A stretch of DNA of 64,000 nucleotides from Fundidesulfovibrio terrae (GCF_022808915.1 NZ_JAKZFS010000001.1:884644-948643); one strand, 5' to 3'. Numbered from the stretch's first letter, positions 53,537 through 62,691 are shown. Made by a program: numbers and translations. The notes: a model not told the origin generated them from the sequence alone.

Positions 53537-56500
53537 ATGTCCGCGATTGCATTCGGCTCCGAGCCTTTTCCCGTACGGCTGTGCGTCATCCTCACCTCGA
53601 CCCAGACCGGCGGGCCGCTCTTTGGCGTGCCCTTTTTCGCCCACGCCGCGATCTCGGCGACGCCCGGTCCGGTGGCGAATCAGGCGCAACCCCCCACTTC
53701 CTACGACGTGCCCTTGGGAACCCTGGCCACGGACCAGGCCGGGTACGTCTCCTTCGACCTTACGCCGCTGGTGCGGCGCATGACCGACCTGCAAACCCAA
53801 CTGGCCTTTGAGAGCCAGTCCAACCCGGCGCTCAGCCTGGACCATCTCTGGTTGCACCCCTACTCCCCGCTGGCCCAGTCCCTGGACGCCCTGGACGTGG
53901 AGAACGTGCGCGACTTCGCGGTGGTGGTGCGCCTGATGGTGGATCCGGGCAGCGTCTACGCGGACGCGGGCCAGGGCTTCGCCTCGATCCAGGCTCCGAG
54001 CCTCATGGACTGGTATCTTTCCCCCACCTCGTTCTCCCAGATGCCGGCTGCCATCATCGGCCAGGACGGCTGCGAGGCCATCCTGCCCTCCAACATCGCC
54101 ACCCAGGAATTCACCTGCGTGCAGCTGGCGCCCCTGGCCGCTTCCGCCGAACTCACCTTCCCGGACACCAAGACCGGCCTGGCCCCGACGCCCCCGTCCA
54201 AAAGCCGGACGCCCTGGTCCAGCGCCAGCATCGGCAATCTGGGCTCCACGGTGGCCAAGGCAAGCCCCGAGTTCTTAAGCGGCGCCCTGGGCATATCCAC
54301 CTCGGCCGCCCTGGCCCTGGCCATCGACTACGACGTGACCTGGCTGCCCATCGGCCACGGCCTGGGCCAGATCCTCTACAGCCTGCCGTTGGCTCCGGGC
54401 GAGCAGGTGAACATCGCGGTCATCGACTGGGCCAGGACCTCAACCGACACCCGGGCGGAGCACACCGGGCTGAGCGACACCCTGGAGCACCAGACCAGCC
54501 GGGACCGCACCGTGGGCGAGGTGGTGGACGCCTCGATCCAGGAATGGCAGCGCGGCTCGAGCGTCATGGGCGGCGAGTCCATCACCGGGGGCTACGGGGG
54601 AAACGTGGGGGCGGCCTACTCCCTGGGCGCGTCCTTCGCCTCCACAAGCGGCGAGCGCAATGTGAGCGCCGAGACCACCCAGCAGCTCCTGGACCGCTTT
54701 GCCCAGGTCAGCACCTCGGTGCGCGATTTGCGCAGCACCGTGGTCATCCAGTCCACCCAGAAGCAGAGCCAGACCATGCAGACGCGCACCGTGCGCAACC
54801 ACAACCACTCCCACGCCATGACGCTCCTGTACTACGAGGTGCTGCGCCACTACCGGGTGGTGGTGGAGCGGGGAGCGGTCCGCCCGGCCCTGCTGCTGCG
54901 CCAGCTCATGCCGGATTTCACGGACGCCTCGGTCTTCGCCTACCGCCGCTTTCTGGAACCGGTGCTGCTCCTGGCCTCGCTTGAAAGCGGGTTCGACGCC
55001 ATCGAGCTGCTCTTCGCCCTGGAGCAGGAGGGGCCGCCCCCGCCCCCGCCCCAGCCCGGGGACCTGCAGTTCAGCCTGTTCCGCTTCCTCTTCCACTGCG
55101 GGGAAGTGACCTGCAACGGCGTGGCCAGCGTGGACATAGCCGACCACAAGATGGCCAACCCGGTCAGCCTGAAAAATTTCTCGGGCATTACCGAGTTGGC
55201 CTGGGACTTCGACCGGGCCAACAGCGGCTCCCTGGAAGGCCAGGGCATTCCCGCAAACGGGCCCATGGCCTGGCGGGACATCGGCTTCTTCGTGGTGAAC
55301 ATGGGGGTCTGGGAGAACGAGAAGCATACCAACATTCTCATGCTGACCGGAATCGAGGTCATCGGCGTGGACGTAAACGGGGTGGAGCACCGGCTCGGCT
55401 CCTGGAGCGGCAACAAGACCTACTATGCCGGTGCGGACCCCAGCTCCGCCTCCTATGAGAAATTCCCCAGCATCCCCTGCGCGGCCCCGCCCGTGGCTCC
55501 GGCCCCGGCAACGCCCATGCAGGCCCTGACCCCGGAGCAGCGCCACGCCTATGTGCGGCTCATGGCCCATCTGAATAGCAACAAGGCCTACTACTACCGC
55601 CAGATCTGGCTGGCCGAGGATCCCAGCCTGCGCTACGCCCGCCTGGCCTCGGCCACGGTGAGCTTAAGCGGGACCAAGCTGCCCCTGTTCAGCGCGGTGG
55701 AGAACCGGGTGCTGGACGTCCTGGGGGATCAATTGGTCATGCCTCTTGATCCCGAGCTGTTCGACCCGGCCGGAGTGGTCCGCCTGGCCGGGCGGGCCAT
55801 GAAACTGCCCGTGGTGGCCGACGCGCGCGTGGAAAGGCTTCTCAGCGTGCCTACCCGGGGCGTGTTCGGGGAGGCCAAGCTCGGCCACTGCAACGCCTCG
55901 GAGGTGATCGACAACACCCGTTTCTGGGATTGGCAGACCTCGCCCATTCCGGAAGAGGCCCCGGCCATCACCGGAATCGGCCCGGTGAGCGGAGCCGTGG
56001 CCCAGAACCTCACCCCGGCCGGGCTGCCCGCCTCGCTGCTGGGCATCCAGCAGCCCGCCCCTGCCCCGGACCCCATCGGCCTGCGCGCCGCCCTGGACGT
56101 GCTCAAGACCCCGGGGATATTCAACAACCTCTCCGGCCTGGACCAGCTCAAAGGGCTGCTCACCTCGCTTTCCGACGCGGCGGTCAAGGCCCAGTCCGTG
56201 GCGGCAGGGGTACCGGCACCGGCCACTCCGGCAGCCCCGGCCCAGCCAGCCGCAGCCCCAGCCCCCCCAGCCGCCAGCACTCCGGCGCAGCCCGCACCGG
56301 CCCAAACTCCGGTTCAGCAGCCCCCGGCTCCCACTCCACCGGCTGCGGCGACGCAGCCAACTCCGGCTCCCGGCCAGCCCGCGCCCACGCCTCCGCCCGC
56401 GCCCAAATCCGCCCCGGCCCCGGCCAAGCCCGTGGGCGTGAAGACCCAGAATTTCACCTTCATCTTCCAGGACTACCAGGTCTCGGGCTCGGCCCTCATC

Positions 56501-56962
56501 GCGGGCGTGGACAAGGCGGCCGCAGGGGACTACCAGGTCGTGATCTACCGCGCCCCGGACTACAACCTGATCGACAACCCGGCCAGCGGCACCATGTCAA
56601 TCAAGGACCCGAAGGATCAGATTCTCATCAAGGCGGCCCTGGGCCTGACCATCAACGGCGAGCCCATTTTCTTCCAGGGAATCGGCGGACCTTTCGACCA
56701 GTCGAGCTTCACCTACAACATCGTGCTGGAGAAGAGCCCGCCCCAGACGGTTTCCGTGACCCACAAGACCTCGGAGAGCATGGACGGGATCAAGCTCAAG
56801 ATCGGCGCGCAGATCCCCATCCCGCTGGGCCAGATGGCCACCGTCACCGCGGGCCCGGAGGCGACCGGCCAGGCGACGCCCACCACCGGCGCCGAGGACA
56901 CGGTGACCACCACCTACACCGTGACCTACTACACGAAGAAGGTGATCATCACCCAGGCTTGA
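53537..56962 (+). CDS. Large protein of unrecognised family (1141 aa)
   Basis: No family recognised. ATG 53537 follows CAGGAGGG, a strong site; longer in-frame starts reach back into the hrcA promoter. No signal peptide or membrane helix. Visible parts: a beta-rich N-terminal region (FPVRLCVILTSTQTGGPLFG; TDQAGYVSFDLTPLVRR); a central block with LAPGEQVNIAVIDWART, a Gly-rich segment, a helical stretch, and a His/Asn motif RNHNHSHAMTLLYYEVLRHY at about residues 420-440; a hexaproline; an Ala/Pro/Gln linker (about residues 888-968); and a beta-rich, Thr-rich C-terminal domain. The layout suggests a large structural or surface-associated protein. It stands alone between hrcA and the GAF gene. 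Confidence 0.85.
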   Translation: MSAIAFGSEPFPVRLCVILTSTQTGGPLFGVPFFAHAAISATPGPVANQAQPPTSYDVPLGTLATDQAGYVSFDLTPLVRRMTDLQTQLAFESQSNPALSLDHLWLHPYSPLAQSLDALDVENVRDFAVVVRLMVDPGSVYADAGQGFASIQAPSLMDWYLSPTSFSQMPAAIIGQDGCEAILPSNIATQEFTCVQLAPLAASAELTFPDTKTGLAPTPPSKSRTPWSSASIGNLGSTVAKASPEFLSGALGISTSAALALAIDYDVTWLPIGHGLGQILYSLPLAPGEQVNIAVIDWARTSTDTRAEHTGLSDTLEHQTSRDRTVGEVVDASIQEWQRGSSVMGGESITGGYGGNVGAAYSLGASFASTSGERNVSAETTQQLLDRFAQVSTSVRDLRSTVVIQSTQKQSQTMQTRTVRNHNHSHAMTLLYYEVLRHYRVVVERGAVRPALLLRQLMPDFTDASVFAYRRFLEPVLLLASLESGFDAIELLFALEQEGPPPPPPQPGDLQFSLFRFLFHCGEVTCNGVASVDIADHKMANPVSLKNFSGITELAWDFDRANSGSLEGQGIPANGPMAWRDIGFFVVNMGVWENEKHTNILMLTGIEVIGVDVNGVEHRLGSWSGNKTYYAGADPSSASYEKFPSIPCAAPPVAPAPATPMQALTPEQRHAYVRLMAHLNSNKAYYYRQIWLAEDPSLRYARLASATVSLSGTKLPLFSAVENRVLDVLGDQLVMPLDPELFDPAGVVRLAGRAMKLPVVADARVERLLSVPTRGVFGEAKLGHCNASEVIDNTRFWDWQTSPIPEEAPAITGIGPVSGAVAQNLTPAGLPASLLGIQQPAPAPDPIGLRAALDVLKTPGIFNNLSGLDQLKGLLTSLSDAAVKAQSVAAGVPAPATPAAPAQPAAAPAPPAASTPAQPAPAQTPVQQPPAPTPPAAATQPTPAPGQPAPTPPPAPKSAPAPAKPVGVKTQNFTFIFQDYQVSGSALIAGVDKAAAGDYQVVIYRAPDYNLIDNPASGTMSIKDPKDQILIKAALGLTINGEPIFFQGIGGPFDQSSFTYNIVLEKSPPQTVSVTHKTSESMDGIKLKIGAQIPIPLGQMATVTAGPEATGQATPTTGAEDTVTTTYTVTYYTKKVIITQA

Positions 56963-57056
56963 TCGGTCGAAGCCGGGGAAGGGGGACAGTCCCGCATGGT
57001 ATGAGGAGGGTAAGCCCAGCCAGCCCCGCCCGGGGGGCCTTGAGGCCCGAGGCTTC

Positions 57057-58310
57057 TTACGACGGGTGCCCGCCGGGGGCGTTGGTGTGCTCCAGGTCGA
57101 GCACCTCCTGGCCGCGCACGTAGGGCATGAGCACCGGCTTGTTCACCTGGCCGAGCAGGTTCTCGATGGCGGCCTTGAGGCGCAGGATGGCGTCGGCCAC
57201 GCCCTGCAGGGAATGTATCTTGCGGTCCAGGTCCAGCTCGATGAGGAGCTTGCGCAGGGATTCGATCTCCCGGGCCAGGCCCTCCACGTCGCGGTCGGGC
57301 AGGGTGCGCGCCAGGGCCGCCTTCACGTCGGCCGAGATGTACTGCAGCTCCTCCATGACCAGGGCGTTGTAGTTCATCATGATGCCCAGCACGTTGTTGC
57401 CCACGTGGGCCATGCCGCCGGCGGCCTTGGCCAGGGCGTCCTTGCCCAGTTCGAGCTGGCGGCCCACGGTGAGCGAGATGATCTTGGAGGCGTCGGCCAG
57501 GAACTGCGAATCGTAGCGGTCGAAGAACCCGGGCTGGTGGGAGTAGAGCATGATGGCCCCGAAAGCGTCGCAGTCGGGGCCGCGCAGCAGGAAGGCCAGG
57601 CGCGAGCGGTAGCCCTCGCGGTAGGCCATGCAGTCCACGGATTCGCCGCCGCGCTCCAGGCCGCGCAGGTCGTTGGAGAGCACGTGGAACACCCCGCGCT
57701 CGTGCACGGCGCGCATGACCGGATGGTTGGGCAGGGAGTCTTCCATGGCCCAGACGAAGATGGGGGTCTGCTTCTCCTCGGCGTCGCTGGCCGAGACGTT
57801 GATCCAGCTGCCCTCGTCGTCGCGCAGGCGGCTGACGTAGAGGTCGGCGCCCAGCTCCCGCAGCAGGATCTCGCCGGACTGTTCGAGTACTTCCTCGGCC
57901 GTGGTGAACTCCTGCCCGGCGGCCACCAGGGAGTAGAGAATCTCGATGACCAGGGTGCTGCTCTCGTAGGCCCTTTTCAGCAATTCGAAGCGGTGCTCCA
58001 GCTGGACGTAGTGCGGGTGGCAGTGGCGCAGCCTGGCGATGCGCGAGGACTTGATCCTGTCCAGGTCCAGGCGCAGCTCGGTGAGGCCGGTGAGCAGTTC
58101 GCCCCAGTTGTGCGCGGTCTTGGCCAGGTTTTCGAAATCCGGCCGCTTGACCAGGATGTCCAGGCTGGTCTTGATGGAGACGATCAGGTGCAGGATGGCC
58201 ACGCGCGCCGGTTCCGGCGCTTCCTCGATGAGGCGCGTCAGTTCGCAGCGGATGTCCAGTCGTTTTTCGAATCGGCAGGCGTTGTCGATGTCTTTTGATA
58301 GCGGTGGCAT
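57057..58310 (-). CDS. GAF-domain protein with kinase-like H-box but no ATPase domain
   Basis: A 417-aa cytoplasmic protein. The N-terminal 130 residues are helical. A GAF domain follows (TLVIEILYSLVAAGQEFTTA; SRLAFLLRGPDCDAFGAIML). Residues about 295-310 (AAGGMAHVGNNVLGIMMNYN) mirror the H-box of the histidine kinases in this window (GMAHEVNNPLGIIM), with His302 in the phospho-acceptor position. No N, G1 or G2 ATP-binding boxes follow; the chain ends after a helical region. It may be a phosphotransfer or dimerising protein. AGGA lies close to ATG. A perfect sigma-54 promoter lies about 200 nt upstream, with strong hairpins between. Confidence 0.82.
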   Translation of the reverse strand: MPPLSKDIDNACRFEKRLDIRCELTRLIEEAPEPARVAILHLIVSIKTSLDILVKRPDFENLAKTAHNWGELLTGLTELRLDLDRIKSSRIARLRHCHPHYVQLEHRFELLKRAYESSTLVIEILYSLVAAGQEFTTAEEVLEQSGEILLRELGADLYVSRLRDDEGSWINVSASDAEEKQTPIFVWAMEDSLPNHPVMRAVHERGVFHVLSNDLRGLERGGESVDCMAYREGYRSRLAFLLRGPDCDAFGAIMLYSHQPGFFDRYDSQFLADASKIISLTVGRQLELGKDALAKAAGGMAHVGNNVLGIMMNYNALVMEELQYISADVKAALARTLPDRDVEGLAREIESLRKLLIELDLDRKIHSLQGVADAILRLKAAIENLLGQVNKPVLMPYVRGQEVLDLEHTNAPGGHPS

Positions 58311-58358
58311 GTATCCTGTGAGGATAAGGCAGGCTTGCAGAAAGGCAAGCGAAAATAT

Positions 58359-58495
58359 AGGGCCGCGAAGATCGTCATCTTCGCGGCCCTGCCCTGAGGG
58401 AAGAGGCCCGGCGCAAGGCCGGATGCTCTCGACTCGGTGTGGACGATGGCCGCGAGCGCTCTACTTCTCGCGGCATCCCCCACCACAACCAACCC
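58359..58495 (-). ncRNA. Candidate structured RNA: leader of the GAF gene or small RNA
   Basis: Downstream of the sigma-54 promoter on the minus strand three hairpins follow one another: GCCGCGAG / CTCGCGGC (58449-58474), a GGCC-rich hairpin (about 58394-58425), and a 13-bp stem AGGGCCGCGAAGA / TCTTCGCGGCCCT (58359-58390). On the minus strand the last stem is followed by TATATTTTC, a weak terminator tail. No open reading frame with a ribosome site is seen. It could be a separate small RNA, an attenuated leader of the GAF gene, or both. The exact start is estimated from the promoter. Confidence 0.45.
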
Positions 58496-58506
58496 GCCTT
58501 CTTATT

Positions 58507-58522
58507 AGCAAAGGGGGTGCCA
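58507..58522 (-). promoter_or_regulatory. Sigma-54 promoter directed at the GAF gene
   Basis: TGGCACCCCCTTTGCT on the minus strand matches the sigma-54 consensus (TGGCAC-N5-TTGC[AT]) at every conserved base and in spacing. It is the best such site seen in the window. An NtrC-type activator is encoded 2.6 kb away on the other strand. Confidence 0.8.
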
Positions 58523-58558
58523 AGTCTGCGTCATTTTGTAACACGCTGATTTAATGGT

Positions 58559-58572
58559 CTATTTGAAAATAG
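58559..58572. promoter_or_regulatory. Inverted repeat, candidate activator site
   Basis: CTATTT / AAATAG with a 2-nt centre, about 40-60 bp upstream of the sigma-54 promoter and upstream of the divergent kinase gene. A candidate protein-binding site. Confidence 0.35.
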
Positions 58573-58595
58573 GAGTGGACAGGACGACTTTCTTT

Positions 58596-58613
58596 TGCAA
58601 ACTTGAGTTTGCA
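58596..58613. promoter_or_regulatory. Inverted repeat, candidate enhancer site for the NtrC-type regulator
   Basis: TGCAAACT / AGTTTGCA with a 2-nt centre. It lies 75-105 bp upstream of the sigma-54 promoter, the usual distance for an enhancer-binding protein, and about 100 bp upstream of the divergent sensor kinase. Confidence 0.45.
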
Positions 58614-58711
58614 GGGTGCGTTTTCAAGGATGCACCTTGGAGGACTCACCCCCCTGTTCAGACAGGGCCGGCTCGCCCGGATGGGCTCCCAGGACGCAAG
58701 GATCGACATCC

Positions 58712-61150
58712 ATGACCATATTCAAGCCGCGCAACCTCCAGACCAAGTTCATTCTGGGTCTGGCCGCCATGATGGCGGTGATCGGCGTGTTCTTCGTCTA
58801 CCTGCTGCAACAGTACCTGCGCCAGACCCTCGAGCAGGAGGCCCGGGGCAAGGCCCAGGTGATCCTGCGCGGGGTGGAGTCTCTGCACGGCTACGTGCAG
58901 GACAACCTGCGCCCGGCCATCACCGGCATCCTCCTGGAGGATCAGGGCCTCCTGGAGGCCATGTCCTGCACGGCCCTGGCCCGGGCCGCCATGGGGCCCA
59001 CCGGGCAGGAGGGCAATGAGGACTACCGCTTCCGGCGCGTGGCCATCGGCGCGCGCAGCCCGGACCTGGAGGCCGCCGGGCTCGAGCGCGACTTCATCAC
59101 CCGGTTCAAGGCCGATCCGTCCCGGCAATGGGACGAGGCGTTCATCAAGGAGAGCGGGCAGGAATACCTGGTGATGGCCCGGCCCGTGCGCTACCAGAGC
59201 TTCTGCCTGCGCTGCCACGGCGACCCGGACCAGGCCCCGCGCGACCTGGTGCAGGCGTACGGGGCGGACCGGGGCTTCCACCGCAAGGAAGGGGAGCTGG
59301 CCGGAGCCCACGTGGTCAGGCTTCCCATGCAGGCCACCGCCGAGCGCATCCAGGGCGCAACGCTGGGATTCGTGCTCATGTTCAGCCTCGGGGCGCTGTT
59401 TCTCTTCGGGGCCATCTACTTCTTCTTCAACCGCCTGGTGGTGCACAACCTCCACCGGGCCCTGTCGGTGATGGGGCGGTACTTCCCCGAGGCGGCCAGC
59501 GAGGCGGCGGCCGCGTCCCGCCCGCATCCCCTGGACCGCTCCAGCGACGAGATCGAGCAGATGCTGGCCTCCATGGAACAGTTCGCCGAGAGCCTGCGCC
59601 AGGCCAGGGGGCAGCTGCAGTCCTACGCGGCCAACCTGGAGGGCATGGTGGCCGGGCGCACCCGCGAGCTCTCGCGCGAGGCCGAGGCGCGCCGGGCGGA
59701 TGTGGCCCTGTTCGTGAATCTTCTCAACGGGCTCAACCACACCGCCGACCGCAAGGACATCCTGGACAGCTGCCTGGAACTGGTGGGCAAGCGCTTCGGC
59801 GCGAACCGGGTGACGTTCTGCTGCACCATGGCCGTGGGGGCCTCGTACTCGTGGCCGGACCAGCAGGCCGCGGCCCCCATGCCCAAAGCCTGGGAGCGCA
59901 TGGCCGCGCGCGGCGAAACCCAGTTCAAGGACGGCTGCGCCTACATCCCGGTGCGAACTTCAGGGGCGGTCCACGGCCTGCTCACCCTGTGCTGGGAGCC
60001 CGGGAGCACGCCCGAGCCCATGCCCACGGGCGTGCTCATGGCCGTGGGGCAGCAGCTGGGCGTGGTCATGGAGAACATGGACGCCCTGGACAACCTCATC
60101 CGGCAAAACGACCTGCTCCACGCCGTGTTCGAGGGGATTAGCGACCCTGTGGCCCTCCTGGACGTAAGCGGCCAGGTGGTGCTGGCCAACGAATCCGCCA
60201 GGCAGCTGGCGGTGTCCGGGGTCGAGGGGGGCCAGGACGCCCAGAAGCTCCTGCGCGAGGCGCTGGGCATCGAGGCCGGGCGCCCCCTGCCGGCGGACGT
60301 GCTGGCCGGGCCCTCCGTGCGCGAGGTGAAGCTCCCCGGGGACAGGACGTTCCTGGTGTCGCTCTATCCCCTGCCGGAATACCAGGGCCGGGGCGGGCGC
60401 CTGGTGGCCTACGCCCGCGAGGTGACCGGGGAGCGGCGCATGCGCGATCTGGCCCTGCAGAACGAAAAACTGGTGGCCGTGGGACGCCTGGCCGCCGGGC
60501 TGGCCCACGAGATCAACAATCCCCTGGGGGTCATCCTGTTCTACGGCGAACTGCTCAAGGCCTCCTCCGGACTGGACGAGAGCCGCGAGGACGTGGAGGT
60601 CATCCTGCGCCACACCCGCCAGGCCCAGAAGGTGCTGCGCGACCTCCTGGACTTCGTGCGGCCCAAGAAAGGCGCGGACGAATCCTGCGACCTGGGCCTG
60701 GTGGCCCGGCGGACGGCAAGCGTGTTCCAGGCCCAGGCGTCGGCCGAGGGCGTGAACCTCACGGTGGACGCCCCCGAGGGCCTGCCCCCGGTCAAGGCCG
60801 ACACCACGTCGCTGGAGCAGATTCTCTCCAACCTGCTCATAAACGCCTTGGACGCAGTAGCCCCTGGCGGCGGGACCATCAAGGTGACGGCCGGCCTGGA
60901 GGACGGGCAGGCCGTGCTGCGCGTGGCCGACGACGGCCCGGGCATCGCCCCGGAGAACCTGGGGCGCATCTTCGATCCCTTCTTCACCACCAAGGAGGTG
61001 GGCAAGGGAACCGGACTGGGACTGGCCGTGGTCTTCGGCCTTGTGAACGACATGGGAGGAAGCGTGGAAGCCCTGAGCGGACCCGGAGCCGAATTCATCA
61101 TCAGACTGCCCCTGGCCGGGGCCCGGGAGGCCGACCGTGACGCGGCCTGA
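58712..61150 (+). CDS. Sensor histidine kinase with DUF3365-like periplasmic heme domain
   Basis: An 812-aa membrane kinase. Membrane helix (FILGLAAMMAVIGVFFVYLL), then a periplasmic domain of the DUF3365/Tll0287 type with a c-type heme motif CLRCH (Cys165, Cys168, His169), second helix (FVLMFSLGALFLFGAIYFFF), coiled coil, GAF domain and PAS domain. The core has H-box GRLAAGLAHEINNPLGVILF with His599, and ATPase boxes LLINALDAVAPGG, RVADDGPGIAPENL and GTGLGLAVVFGL. It probably senses redox state or a small ligand at heme. ATG 58712 has AAGGAT upstream. The stop overlaps the regulator gene start. Confidence 0.9.
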   Translation: MTIFKPRNLQTKFILGLAAMMAVIGVFFVYLLQQYLRQTLEQEARGKAQVILRGVESLHGYVQDNLRPAITGILLEDQGLLEAMSCTALARAAMGPTGQEGNEDYRFRRVAIGARSPDLEAAGLERDFITRFKADPSRQWDEAFIKESGQEYLVMARPVRYQSFCLRCHGDPDQAPRDLVQAYGADRGFHRKEGELAGAHVVRLPMQATAERIQGATLGFVLMFSLGALFLFGAIYFFFNRLVVHNLHRALSVMGRYFPEAASEAAAASRPHPLDRSSDEIEQMLASMEQFAESLRQARGQLQSYAANLEGMVAGRTRELSREAEARRADVALFVNLLNGLNHTADRKDILDSCLELVGKRFGANRVTFCCTMAVGASYSWPDQQAAAPMPKAWERMAARGETQFKDGCAYIPVRTSGAVHGLLTLCWEPGSTPEPMPTGVLMAVGQQLGVVMENMDALDNLIRQNDLLHAVFEGISDPVALLDVSGQVVLANESARQLAVSGVEGGQDAQKLLREALGIEAGRPLPADVLAGPSVREVKLPGDRTFLVSLYPLPEYQGRGGRLVAYAREVTGERRMRDLALQNEKLVAVGRLAAGLAHEINNPLGVILFYGELLKASSGLDESREDVEVILRHTRQAQKVLRDLLDFVRPKKGADESCDLGLVARRTASVFQAQASAEGVNLTVDAPEGLPPVKADTTSLEQILSNLLINALDAVAPGGGTIKVTAGLEDGQAVLRVADDGPGIAPENLGRIFDPFFTTKEVGKGTGLGLAVVFGLVNDMGGSVEALSGPGAEFIIRLPLAGAREADRDAA

Positions 61151-62534
61151 AACCATCCTTCTCGTCGACGACCAGCCCGACTTCGCCAAGGGTCTGGCCC
61201 GGCTCATCGGCTCGCGCCATCCCGGCCTCACGATCATCCAGGCCAACGACGGCGAGAGCGCCCTGTCGCTTCTGGAGGAGAAATCCCCGGGGCTGGTGTT
61301 CACGGACCTGCGCATGCCCGGCATGAACGGCCAGGAGCTTCTCGAGCGCGCCCGCGCCGTGAACCCCCAGCTCACCGTGGTGATGCTCTCGGCCCACGGC
61401 GACGTGGGCTCGGCCGTGGCCGCGCTCAAGGCCGGGGCCTACGACTTCATCACCAAGCCCGTGGAGCCCGAAGACCTGTTCCTGGCCCTGGACAAGGCCC
61501 TGGAGCGCATGCGCCTTCTCTCCGAGAACCGCCGCCTGCGGGAGTCCGTGGCCGAGGCCGAAACCTGGCGCGAACTCATCGGCGAGTCGGCCGGGGTGCT
61601 CCGGCTCAAGCAGACCATCTCGGCCGTGGCCGGGTCCAACTACACGGTGCTCATCCAGGGTGAATCCGGCACCGGCAAGGAGGTGGTGGCCCGGGCCATC
61701 CACCGCCTGAGCGGGCGAAACGACGGCCCAATGGTCTCGGTGAACTGCCCGGCCATCCCGGAGCAGCTGCTGGAGTCGGAACTCTTCGGCCACGTGAAGG
61801 GCGCCTTCACCGGCGCGGAACGGGCCAGCAAGGGGTTGTTCCTGGCGGCCGAGGGCGGCACGATCCACCTCGACGAAATCGGGGACATCCCCATGAACAT
61901 CCAGACCAAGCTCCTGCGCGTGCTCCAGGAGAGCGAGGTGCGCGCCGTGGGCGGCAGCGACACCGTGAAGGTGGACGTGCGCATCATCGCCTCCACCAAT
62001 CAGCACCTGGAAAACAAGATCAAGGACCGCACCTTCCGCGAGGACCTCTTCTACCGGCTGAACGTGCTCACCATCCACACTCCGGCCCTGCGCGAGCGCC
62101 GCGACGACGTGCCCCTTCTGGCGGTCCACTTCCTGCGCCGCACCTGCAAGGAGATGAACCTGCCCGAACGCGAGCTCACCCCGGACGCCCTGGGCTATCT
62201 GGCCGGGCGCGAATGGCCGGGCAACGTGCGCGAACTGCTCAACTTCATGCGCCGGCTGGTGGTCTTTTCCCCTGGCGAGGTCATCGACGCCCGCTCGGCC
62301 CGGCTGGTGGACAACGGCGCGGGCATGACCGAACCGCCCGCCTGCGTGCTGGGCAGCTACCAGGAGGCCAAGAACCAGGCCCTGGAAGCCTTCACCCGCA
62401 CCTACGTGGACCAGCTGCTGGGACGCACCAAGGGCAACATTTCCGAGGCCGCCCGGGTGAGCGGGCTGGAGCGGGCGAGTTTACAGAAAATTCTGAAACG
62501 GTTAGGGATCGAGGCCCAGGATTTCAAGTCCTGA
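61137..62534 (+). CDS. Sigma-54-dependent response regulator, NtrC family
   Basis: A 465-aa three-domain activator. Receiver: acid pocket DD (11-12), phospho-acceptor Asp57, and Lys107 in FITKPVEPED. AAA+ domain: Walker A GESGTGKE (175-182), the sigma-54 contact loop GAFTGA (222-227), Walker B IHLDEIGDI. C-terminal Fis-type helix-turn-helix: GNISEAARVSGLERASLQKI. GTG start with GGGAGG; overlaps the kinase gene by 14 nt, so the two form a cognate pair. A perfect sigma-54 promoter divergent from the kinase gene is its most obvious target. Confidence 0.95.
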   Translation: MTRPETILLVDDQPDFAKGLARLIGSRHPGLTIIQANDGESALSLLEEKSPGLVFTDLRMPGMNGQELLERARAVNPQLTVVMLSAHGDVGSAVAALKAGAYDFITKPVEPEDLFLALDKALERMRLLSENRRLRESVAEAETWRELIGESAGVLRLKQTISAVAGSNYTVLIQGESGTGKEVVARAIHRLSGRNDGPMVSVNCPAIPEQLLESELFGHVKGAFTGAERASKGLFLAAEGGTIHLDEIGDIPMNIQTKLLRVLQESEVRAVGGSDTVKVDVRIIASTNQHLENKIKDRTFREDLFYRLNVLTIHTPALRERRDDVPLLAVHFLRRTCKEMNLPERELTPDALGYLAGREWPGNVRELLNFMRRLVVFSPGEVIDARSARLVDNGAGMTEPPACVLGSYQEAKNQALEAFTRTYVDQLLGRTKGNISEAARVSGLERASLQKILKRLGIEAQDFKS

Positions 62535-62691
62535 CGGCGGGCGTGGGCGCGTTTCGCACGATCATCCATCCCTAGGCCGCGTGAAGGGATCGCCCCGGGC
62601 TTCCGGCCCCGGGCCGGCGGGAGCTTTTGCCCCCGCGTCTGTCGATGCGCCCCCCCGGCCAGCCTCCCCGGGGAGGCTTCAGGAGACCTCG

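Noticed and set aside
58391-58500. A tRNA gene in the structured stretch upstream of the GAF gene
   Set aside because: Several stems occur, but there is no T-loop GGTTCGAATCC-type sequence, acceptor stem or anticodon arm of the right size.
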